DNA of 7,976 nt from Candidatus Omnitrophota bacterium (lineage in GTDB: Bacteria; Omnitrophota; Gorgyraeia; Gygaellales; Profunditerraquicolaceae). Position 1 is the stretch's first letter. Each line of letters opens with the position of its first letter. The notes under the pieces were generated by a model. The model was not told the DNA's origin. It saw nothing but the letters and a program-made list of their open reading frames with translations, and did no database searches. A program made the position numbers and the translations under genes. This document shows, piece by piece, positions 1-4,986 of this stretch. The stretch is taken from NCBI GenBank assembly GCA_028717985.1, contig JAQUMS010000041.1, positions 1-7,976 of the forward strand. Reading direction: 5' to 3'.

Positions 1-198
1 GCTTGTCACATAAATCCCGGGCTGAAGAACAGCATCCCTGTCCAGCAAAATCCCTCTCCACACATATTGAGAATACACTGATAAGTCCCCGCTCACGACA
101 AAACCATAATCAGACAATACGCCTTCTCCCTGCGCGAAACACCCTGGTGCCACAATAAAACTTACCGCTAATCCCACCATCAGCATCCACATCCTCAT
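1..198 (-). CDS. Exported protein, N-terminal part only; probable TorF-like (gcw_chp) outer-membrane protein
   Basis: Only the first 66 residues lie in the window and the gene runs off the left edge with the frame open. The ATG at 198 has a strong Shine-Dalgarno site, GGGAGG at 206-211, seven bases upstream. The product starts with a Sec-type signal peptide: Arg at position 2, a hydrophobic stretch at about residues 4-17 and a likely signal peptidase I site after CFA (residues 20-22). The mature part reads VVSGDLSVYSQYVWRGILL and then LQPGIYVTS. This resembles the start of TorF/gcw_chp putative porins, where a YxWRG-type motif is followed by a QPG- or QPS-like strand. From memory, such genes can sit near ammonium transport or glutamine synthetase genes, which would suit this window. 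The family call rests on a short stretch; export is well supported, the porin role is inferred. Confidence 0.6.
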   Translation of the reverse strand, partial: MRMWMLMVGLAVSFIVAPGCFAQGEGVLSDYGFVVSGDLSVYSQYVWRGILLDRDAVLQPGIYVTS

Positions 199-250
199 TG
201 TACTACCTCCCTTTTGGTTGTTATGGGTTCATCCATTGTCTTTAACAAAC

Positions 251-284
251 AAAAAAGACGTCCCTTTTTTAAAGAAACGTCTTT
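251..284 (-). terminator. Intrinsic terminator between the sigma factor gene and the exported protein gene
   Basis: On the minus strand AAAGACGTTTCTTT pairs with AAAGGGACGTCTTT across an AAA loop. This gives 14 pairs, two of them G-U, and ends in a run of six T at 256-251. It lies 81 bases after the sigma factor stop codon and 52 bases before the ATG at 198. It could end the nadE-sigma transcript, act as an attenuator for the exported protein gene, or both. The hexaloop hairpin at 275-288 shares its 5' arm. Confidence 0.85.
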
Positions 285-311
285 GTCTGAACCACACGTC
301 GCCGTGTTGTT
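275..311 (-). promoter_or_regulatory. Tandem hexaloop hairpins overlapping the terminator: candidate ANTAR target RNA
   Basis: Hairpin 1 (290-311) pairs AACaACAC with GUGUgGUU around the hexaloop GGCGAC (303-298); the loop can also close by one pair to a GCGA tetraloop. Hairpin 2 (275-288) pairs AGAC with GUUU (one G-U) around the hexaloop AAAGAC (284-279). Only base 289 separates them. The 3' arm of hairpin 2 lies in the 5' arm of the terminator at 251-284, so the two folds exclude each other. ANTAR target RNAs are two hexaloop hairpins with A1 and G4 in each loop. Hairpin 2 fits; hairpin 1 has G4 but G instead of A at loop position 1. A possible -10 box TAGTAT (327-322) would place a start near 315, but no good -35 box is visible, so read-through from the upstream operon is equally possible. 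Confidence 0.4.
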
Positions 312-364
312 AAAAATCTTGATACTACACTATTACAAGTAAAAATAATCCCGTACTGGTAACC

Positions 365-889
365 CTACCCATGTAATTCCGCCTCAAAAACCCGGTATTT
401 TTTCCTAATATTGTCTTTAAGGCTTAAAACACGGACGTGGGAAATGCCCATCTTCGCGCCGATTTCCCGGATAGTCAGCCCTTGCAGGCAAAACCCCAGG
501 AATTCTTTTTCCCGTGGAGTAAGACCGTTGTTCAGCATTTTTTCAACCAGGATCCTGCCCTCGACATACTCAAACTCCGGCATATTTTTATCAGTTAAAA
601 GGATCTCTTCCAAACTAGTCTCCTCGTCTCCCGACAATACGTCAAGGCTTATTGGATTTTTTTTATCCTGGGCCACCCGGATGTAATTTTTGAGATGAAA
701 ATAACAGCCCTGAAGAATGTAACTATCGGTCTTATCAGTAAGCGTACCGGCATTAAATTCCAGCCATAGATGGAGAAGACATTCCTGAAATAAATCTTCT
801 TCATTAAAAAACGAATGCCTGGTATTTAATTTATAGGCGATCCGTTTTAGTACAGGTTTTAATTTTTTAACCAAAGCGTTAAATTCCAT
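365..889 (-). CDS. Small sigma-70-family RNA polymerase sigma factor (ECF-like, region 2 plus region 4)
   Basis: A 174-residue protein with the two-domain layout of ECF-like sigma factors. Region 2 spans about residues 10-75, with the core-binding helix motif EEDLFQECLLHLW (30-42). Region 4 spans about residues 113-168: LTPREKEFLGFCLQGLTIRE followed by the helix-turn-helix IGAKMGISHVRV and a basic tail. A variable acidic linker (85-112) joins them. No region 1.1 or 3 is present. The ATG at 889 lies three bases after the nadE stop codon, with AAAGG about seven bases upstream, so translation is probably coupled to nadE. No anti-sigma gene lies between it and the next gene to the left. A phage-like or competence-type sigma-like regulator is an alternative reading. 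Its target promoters cannot be told from the window. Confidence 0.8.
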   Translation of the reverse strand: MEFNALVKKLKPVLKRIAYKLNTRHSFFNEEDLFQECLLHLWLEFNAGTLTDKTDSYILQGCYFHLKNYIRVAQDKKNPISLDVLSGDEETSLEEILLTDKNMPEFEYVEGRILVEKMLNNGLTPREKEFLGFCLQGLTIREIGAKMGISHVRVLSLKDNIRKKYRVFEAELHG

Positions 890-892
890 ATC

Positions 893-2578
893 TCAGCCTT
901 TGTAGCGGTTTGTAATCGGCATTCTCCGGTCTCTACCGAATGCCCGGGGGGTAATTTTTATCCCCGGTGGAGACTGCCTTCGTTTATATTCAGCCGCATC
1001 CACCATCGCCAGAATGCGAAGCACAGTATCTTTCTCAAATCCCAGAGCAATAATCTCCTCGGCGCTTTTATCTTCTTCAATATAGGCCTTAAGTATCGGA
1101 TCAAGAACATCATAAGAACCTAACATGTCACTGTCTTTCTGGTCAGGCCTGAGTTCCGCGGTCGGAGGTTTAGTAAATACGCGTTCCGGGATCACGGCAT
1201 CCGGAGAATTCCGGAATTTTGACAGTTTATAGACCATGAGTTTCGGGACATCTTTGATCACCGCAAAGCCTCCTGCCATATCCCCGTATAACGTGGCATA
1301 CCCGGTGCTCATTTCCGATTTATTGCCGGTTGTCAAAACCAACCAACCGAACTTATTGGATAATGCCATCAGGATAGTCCCCCGGATACGCGCCTGTAAA
1401 TTCTCCTCGGCGATATTACGGGGAAAACCGGTAAAAGCCGCTTCCAGTGACATAAGATACAACCGGTAAAGATGATCTATAGAAATATTCAAAAATTTAA
1501 TACCGAGGTTTTCCGCCACCGTAAAAGCATCATCGAACGATTCTTTCGATGAATACCGTGACGGCATAAAAACACCCGTAACATTTTCTTTCCCTAACGC
1601 ATCAACCGCCAGGACCGCGACCAAAGATGAATCTATGCCTCCGCTCAAACCGATCACAACTTTTTTAAATCCATTCTTAAACACGTAATCTTTCAGACCC
1701 AAAGTCAACGCACCGTATATTTCCTCTACGGGATCCATTGGTCTTATTTTCACAGGCGTCACTACATCTTTCTTGCGACTACATTCAGGTCCGGTAGAAA
1801 TCTTCACAACCCGGGAACTGGAAGGCAAAGAAGAACCTGGAATATCAAGATCAACGAATATTAAATCCTCCTTGAATGCGGCTCCCCGGCTGATGATTGC
1901 CCCCCGCGCATCACATACCATGCTCTGGCCGTCAAAAACAAGTTCATCCTGTCCACCGACGAGATTACAATATCCGATGTGAACACGGTTTCGTGCGGCC
2001 TGTTCAGCCACGATTGACTCCCGTTCTTTAATTTTTCCACAAGAATACGGAGAAGCATTGATATTGAGAATTAATTTCGCGCCGGATCCTGCGAAAGCGG
2101 AAACAGGACCTTGGGGATACCAGATATCTTCGCAAATCGTGATCCCGAAAATAATATCTCGTAATTGAAAAAGAACATTGGTCTCTCCCGGAGTAAAATA
2201 ACGTTTTTCATCAAAAACCCCGTAATTCGGCAGTAACGATTTATAATAAACGCCCTGGATTTTCCCGTCACAAAGCACCGCCGCAGCATTATACACATTA
2301 TTTTCTTTCATATCCGCAAATCCTGCTATTACCACTGTTTGCTTTACGTGTAAGCTCAAATCCTCCATAATAGTAATGGTATCACGGATAAATTTTGGTT
2401 TAAGCACAAGATCCTCGGGAGGATATCCGGTAAGCGCCAATTCAGGGAATACGACTATATCAGCCCCGCCATGTTCTGCTTTATGGATATACGCCTCAAT
2501 TTTACCACGATTACCTTCAAGATCACCAACGGTAACATTAATCTGCGCCAACGCTAAACGAATAGGAGATGTTTTCAT
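893..2578 (-). CDS. nadE: Glutamine-dependent NAD+ synthetase
   Basis: This 561-residue protein makes NAD+ from nicotinic acid adenine dinucleotide, ATP and glutamine, the last step of NAD synthesis, in the cytoplasm. The N-terminal nitrilase-type glutaminase domain (about 5-265) has the triad Glu46 (FPELALTGYPPEDL), Lys113 (YYKSLLPNYGVFDEKRYF) and Cys149 (ICEDIW). The C-terminal synthetase domain (about 285-561) has the ATP pyrophosphatase P-loop LSGGIDSS (311-318) and TTGNKSE (416-422), and ends in the usual PITNRYK. Length is normal for the two-domain form. The ATG at 2578 is chosen because MKTSPIRLALAQINVTVGDL aligns with the usual family N-terminus; its ribosome site is weak (GGA about 8 bases upstream). 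The frame stays open to 2686, but those extra 36 residues come from leader hairpins. It uses glutamine, linking it to glnA next door, and has its own promoter and long structured leader. Confidence 0.96.
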   Translation of the reverse strand: MKTSPIRLALAQINVTVGDLEGNRGKIEAYIHKAEHGGADIVVFPELALTGYPPEDLVLKPKFIRDTITIMEDLSLHVKQTVVIAGFADMKENNVYNAAAVLCDGKIQGVYYKSLLPNYGVFDEKRYFTPGETNVLFQLRDIIFGITICEDIWYPQGPVSAFAGSGAKLILNINASPYSCGKIKERESIVAEQAARNRVHIGYCNLVGGQDELVFDGQSMVCDARGAIISRGAAFKEDLIFVDLDIPGSSLPSSSRVVKISTGPECSRKKDVVTPVKIRPMDPVEEIYGALTLGLKDYVFKNGFKKVVIGLSGGIDSSLVAVLAVDALGKENVTGVFMPSRYSSKESFDDAFTVAENLGIKFLNISIDHLYRLYLMSLEAAFTGFPRNIAEENLQARIRGTILMALSNKFGWLVLTTGNKSEMSTGYATLYGDMAGGFAVIKDVPKLMVYKLSKFRNSPDAVIPERVFTKPPTAELRPDQKDSDMLGSYDVLDPILKAYIEEDKSAEEIIALGFEKDTVLRILAMVDAAEYKRRQSPPGIKITPRAFGRDRRMPITNRYKG

Positions 2579-2642
2579 ATATTTAATCCAGCGTTCTTTA
2601 TCATACAGATGCCATTCCTTTAAGGCAAGGTGTGTGTTGCAC

Positions 2643-2687
2643 CCGGCCCCAAGAGGTATTGGGCCGGTGTGCCACCTCTGTGGCACA
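2643..2687 (-). promoter_or_regulatory. Two GC-rich hairpins with complementary loops in the nadE leader
   Basis: Hairpin A (2668-2687) pairs TGTGCCAC with GTGGCACA, eight perfect pairs, loop AGAG. Hairpin B (2643-2667) pairs CCGGCCC with GGGCCGG, seven perfect GC pairs, with an 11-base loop. AGAGGU (2679-2674, loop plus two stem bases of A) is the exact complement of ACCUCU (2657-2652) in the loop of B, so a loop-loop contact or an alternative fold is possible. Neither hairpin is followed by a T run, so neither is a terminator. They lie 65-110 bases before the nadE ATG. I do not recognise a described NAD+ riboswitch class here. Confidence 0.5.
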
Positions 2688-2689
2688 AT

Positions 2690-2730
2690 AAAAAAGTCCT
2701 TTCCACACCAAGCAATGATGCGAAAAGGAC
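2690..2730 (-). terminator. Second intrinsic terminator in the nadE leader
   Basis: GTCCTTTTCGCATCA pairs with TGGTGTGGAAAGGAC around the loop TTGCT, giving 15 pairs of which three are G-U, followed by six T (2695-2690). It lies 15 bases past the U tract of the first terminator and about 110 bases before the nadE start codon, on the nadE coding strand. Transcripts from the promoter at 2810-2837 must pass both terminators to reach nadE. Confidence 0.88.
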
Positions 2731-2741
2731 GTCTTAGTCCC
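2726..2741 (-). promoter_or_regulatory. Hexaloop antiterminator hairpin competing with the second terminator
   Basis: GGGAC (2741-2737) pairs with GUCCU (2730-2726) around the six-base loop UAAGAC; the outer pair is G-U. The 3' arm is the first five bases of the terminator at 2690-2730, so the folds exclude each other. The loop has G4 and A5 and the AC...GU closing pairs seen in the other leader hairpins, but U at position 1, where ANTAR targets usually have A. No second hexaloop hairpin lies directly upstream of it. Confidence 0.4.
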
Positions 2742-2745
2742 GGTC

Positions 2746-2775
2746 AAAAAAAAAGTTCGCTTAGTAAGCGAACTT
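2746..2775 (-). terminator. First intrinsic terminator in the nadE leader
   Basis: AAGTTCGCTT pairs perfectly with AAGCGAACTT around the loop ACT, ten pairs, followed by nine T (2754-2746). It lies only about 30 bases after the predicted transcription start at about 2803, so termination here would release an RNA of about 55 bases. This position suits a controlled attenuator better than the end of the upstream operon, because a strong promoter lies between that operon and the hairpin. Confidence 0.9.
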
Positions 2776-2778
2776 CAT
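2761..2778 (-). CDS. Possible five-codon leader peptide MKFAY inside the first terminator
   Basis: An ATG at 2778 is followed by AAG TTC GCT TAC and a TAA stop (2763-2761). A plausible ribosome site, GAGGT (2792-2788), lies nine bases upstream. The start codon lies in the loop of the second hexaloop hairpin and the codons make up the 5' arm and loop of the terminator, so a ribosome here would block the terminator. The composition (Lys, Phe, Ala, Tyr) shows no run of a control amino acid. It may well be chance: the ribosome-site-like GAGG is also part of the first hexaloop. Confidence 0.2.
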   Translation of the reverse strand: MKFAY

Positions 2779-2803
2779 TGTTGCACTACCTCTTTGTAAG
2801 TAC
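2768..2803 (-). promoter_or_regulatory. Candidate ANTAR-responsive dual hexaloop hairpin in the nadE leader
   Basis: Hairpin P1 (2803-2783) pairs GUAC-UAC, with U2799 bulged, to GUAGUGC around the hexaloop AAAGAG (2795-2790), seven pairs. Hairpin P2 (2784-2768) pairs GCAAC to GUU-GC, with C2770 bulged, around the hexaloop AAUGAA (2779-2774), five pairs. Bases 2783-2784 can serve either stem, so P1 probably uses its inner five pairs when P2 forms. Both loops have A1 and G4, the bases conserved in RNAs bound by ANTAR proteins. The 3' arm of P2 (2773-2768) is part of the 5' arm of the terminator at 2746-2775, the classical ANTAR antitermination layout. A GAF-ANTAR gene lies about 1.4 kb away in the upstream operon. 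The fold was done by eye. Confidence 0.6.
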
Positions 2804-2809
2804 ATTAAA

Positions 2810-2837
2810 AGTATATCATACCCTTGCCCTTTGTCAA
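2810..2837 (-). promoter_or_regulatory. Sigma-70-type promoter of nadE and the sigma factor gene
   Basis: A perfect -35 box TTGACA (2837-2832) is followed by a 16-base spacer and the -10 box TATACT (2815-2810). An AT-rich stretch, GATAAAATTTTG, lies just upstream. The predicted start is near 2803, at the base of the first hexaloop hairpin, giving a leader of about 225 bases before the nadE ATG. The promoter lies in the gap after the HD-GYP gene, so nadE can be transcribed apart from the glnA operon. Confidence 0.8.
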
Positions 2838-2858
2838 CAAAATTTTATCACGCAAAAC

Positions 2859-4202
2859 TTATTCCCAGAAAACTTTCCAGTCATGGCGCTCGACAATATC
2901 ACGCGTGATCCCGACAACCTCTTTATCAAATTTGGTCCCGCTTCCACGCTCCAATTCTTCCATCGCTTTATGAAGCCCAAGAGCCTCCCGATATGGACGA
3001 TAACACGCCATCGCTTCCAGGACATCGCTTACGGCAAGGATCCTTGCTTCAAAGGAAATCTCGTCCCCCTTCAACTGCCGGGGATATCCAGAACCATCGA
3101 GGCGTTCATGATGCTGATACACTATTTCTGCCAAAGAAAAAGGAAATTCGATATCCTTTATCAGGTCATAACAACGGTCCACATGCTGCTGAACAAAAGA
3201 ATATTCCAAATCGCTTAATTTACCCGGCTTATTAAGAATGTCCAGGGGAATACTGATCTTACCCAAATCATGCAATTCTCCGGCAAGTTTCATAGCCAAC
3301 AGCCGGTTTTCATCCCAGCCCAGCTCTTTGGCTATTTTCTCGGCAATCACCGCGACATGCCGAACATGACTGAAGGTATACGGGTCGCGCATTTCAAGCG
3401 CTTTCACCAAAACCTCCAGAGCGTTAATAAGCATGTTCAACCGGTCCCGCTCAAGATTAGCGTAGACGGTCATATCCCTGGTGATTCCCATAGTACCGAT
3501 TATTTCTCCCATCCGGTCAAACATGGGAATTTTAGTCGTAATAACCTGATTCCACGTGTTATTGGGAAGAATGGTCCTCTCTATTTTTCCCACAATCGGC
3601 CTTCCGGTGCGCAATACAAAATTATCGTCTTCGAACATTTTAAGAGCTTGTTCTTTCGGAAAAAAATCAAAGTCGGTTTTTCCGATAATCTCTTCGGGAT
3701 GAAGGCCAAGCCCCTGAGCAAAAAATTTATTTACTTTAATCAACCGGTTATCGCCATCTTTGAAATATACCGCATCAGGAACATTATCCAGGAGATTTTG
3801 GAGGAAATCTTTTTCCATATACAGCTGTTCCTCGTCTTTCTTTCGCTTGGTTATATCTTCCGCGAAACCGCTGATATATGCTTCCGTACTCCCGCTGTTC
3901 TCAAAAATAGCGGTAATCAACACGCACACTTTCTCCCCGTTATGCGAACGGAAAAAAGTCTCAAAAGACTTAACCGCCCCGTTTTTATTGAGCGTGGAAA
4001 GGAATTCGTTATATTCTCCGGGAGTAAAAAAAACGCGGGACAACGAAACGCCCATGATGTCGCGGGTGGAAGAAAAACCAAGCATCAGAGAAAACAGATT
4101 GTTCACCGAAACAAAATGTTCTTCCGGGCCGACGGCGTATTTAAAGAATCCGACGCCCAGCTTTTCCGCGCTGGCGATATCGATGTAAAAAGAATGGTCC
4201 AT
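2859..4202 (-). CDS. PAS-PAS-HD-GYP protein, probable cyclic-di-GMP phosphodiesterase
   Basis: A 447-residue cytoplasmic signalling protein without transmembrane segments. Two PAS sensor domains (about 12-118 and 132-246) are followed by a short helical linker and an HD-GYP domain (about 258-445). The HD-GYP motifs are intact: His279 (RDPYTFSHVRHV), HDLGK (311-315), IPLDILNKPGKLS, His340, HHERLDGSGYP (364-374) and Asp393 (AVSDVLEAM). HD-GYP domains hydrolyse c-di-GMP, some also 3',3'-cGAMP. No GGDEF or receiver domain is present. The ATG at 4202 lies 22 bases after the GAF-ANTAR stop, so the gene is probably in the glnA operon, but it has no clear ribosome site. The frame is open to a TTG at 4280, which would add 26 residues overlapping the ANTAR gene. 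The PAS ligand cannot be read from the sequence. Confidence 0.9.
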   Translation of the reverse strand: MDHSFYIDIASAEKLGVGFFKYAVGPEEHFVSVNNLFSLMLGFSSTRDIMGVSLSRVFFTPGEYNEFLSTLNKNGAVKSFETFFRSHNGEKVCVLITAIFENSGSTEAYISGFAEDITKRKKDEEQLYMEKDFLQNLLDNVPDAVYFKDGDNRLIKVNKFFAQGLGLHPEEIIGKTDFDFFPKEQALKMFEDDNFVLRTGRPIVGKIERTILPNNTWNQVITTKIPMFDRMGEIIGTMGITRDMTVYANLERDRLNMLINALEVLVKALEMRDPYTFSHVRHVAVIAEKIAKELGWDENRLLAMKLAGELHDLGKISIPLDILNKPGKLSDLEYSFVQQHVDRCYDLIKDIEFPFSLAEIVYQHHERLDGSGYPRQLKGDEISFEARILAVSDVLEAMACYRPYREALGLHKAMEELERGSGTKFDKEVVGITRDIVERHDWKVFWE

Positions 4203-4224
4203 AGTCAAAAATACGTGTGTATGA

Positions 4225-4965
4225 TTAATGAGGGGTTTTTCTGTCTCTGGTGTCTTTCGCGAGAATAATAGCGTCGGCAACTTCCCTCATTGACTTCCGG
4301 CTGTCCATACTCTGGCGCTGGATAAGACGGTACGCCTCCGACGGCAGAATATTCGCTTCCTGGGCGAGAATATCTTTCGCCCGTTCAATGGATTTTCTCG
4401 TGGCAAGCGCTTCTTCGGCACTGCGTGCCCGCAAATCAAGTTCGGCATTCTCAATAGCCACCGCAGCCTGATTCGCCAAAGCGCTAAGAATTGCTATTTC
4501 ATTCTTGGTGAACTGATGTTTCTTGGATGTATAACAGTTCAAGACCCCGATAACACGGCCTTTAACCGCTAAAGGAACGCTCGCGAGAGAACACAGAGAC
4601 TCTTGTGCGGCTATATCCCGATTAAGATACCGGGGATCCTCTTTAACGTCCAGAATACACAACGGCTTATTTTCCGCTGCCGCCATACCGGCAATCCCCT
4701 CACCCAGTTTTATATTCGGTTTTTTATTATATGCCTCGGAAATAGACTGGGTAGCCCGCACTACCAATTCTTTTTTTTCAGGATCAAGCAGCATGAGAGA
4801 AGATATTTTGGAATTCATGATCTCTGCAGTCACCTGCACGATAAGACGCAATAATTCATCCAGGTATAAACCCGATGTGATCAGATTGGCAACTTTTGCC
4901 AAACCGTCTATCTGTTTTAAATAACTTACGTAATGCTTCTTAGACTGCGTCTTCTGAACCGTCAT
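4225..4965 (-). CDS. GAF-ANTAR transcription antitermination regulator
   Basis: A 246-residue soluble protein. A GAF sensor domain (about 33-173) has typical motifs: GEGIAGMAA (88-96), a VKEDPRYLNRDIAA stretch, SVPLAVKGRVIGVLN and FTKNEIAILSALANQAAVAIENA. A helical linker leads to a C-terminal ANTAR domain (about 182-236) with the family pattern: RKSIERAKDILAQE (190-203), SEAYRLIQRQSMDSRKS and REVADAII. ANTAR domains (AmiR, NasR, EutV) bind paired hexaloop hairpins in nascent RNA and prevent formation of an overlapping terminator. There is no phosphoacceptor receiver domain, so control is probably by a ligand or redox signal at the GAF domain, which carries Cys103, Cys125 and Cys144. The gene starts 21 bases after glnA, with AAGGAG ten bases before the ATG. 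Its place inside a glnA operon points to nitrogen control; candidate RNA targets lie in the same window. Confidence 0.93.
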   Translation of the reverse strand: MTVQKTQSKKHYVSYLKQIDGLAKVANLITSGLYLDELLRLIVQVTAEIMNSKISSLMLLDPEKKELVVRATQSISEAYNKKPNIKLGEGIAGMAAAENKPLCILDVKEDPRYLNRDIAAQESLCSLASVPLAVKGRVIGVLNCYTSKKHQFTKNEIAILSALANQAAVAIENAELDLRARSAEEALATRKSIERAKDILAQEANILPSEAYRLIQRQSMDSRKSMREVADAIILAKDTRDRKTPH

Positions 4966-4986
4966 TTAAACAGTGCTCCTTTATAC

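Noticed and set aside
199..364. c-di-GMP or other known riboswitch in the left spacer
   Set aside because: A GCGA tetraloop fold exists, but the conserved core of the c-di-GMP-I class was not found. The hexaloop-plus-terminator reading explains the structure better.
2579..2686. In-frame extension of nadE by 36 codons to an upstream start at 2686
   Set aside because: The extra residues are encoded by the leader hairpins, have no ribosome site and no similarity to the usual NadE N-terminus, which starts at the ATG at 2578.
2635..2786. Direct repeat GTGCAACA at 2786-2779 and 2642-2635
   Set aside because: Two copies of eight bases with different flanks and no shared structure; chance is sufficient.
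2376..4268. Long plus-strand open frames of 280 and 332 codons
   Set aside because: They lie opposite nadE, the leader and the HD-GYP gene. Their predicted proteins have no recognisable domain, and the minus-strand genes explain the open frames.
4203..4280. Longer form of the HD-GYP protein from a TTG at 4280
   Set aside because: It would overlap the end of the GAF-ANTAR gene by 56 bases, and the purine-rich stretch touches the TTG without proper spacing. The ATG at 4202 fits the PAS domain start, but it also lacks a good ribosome site, so this is not fully settled.
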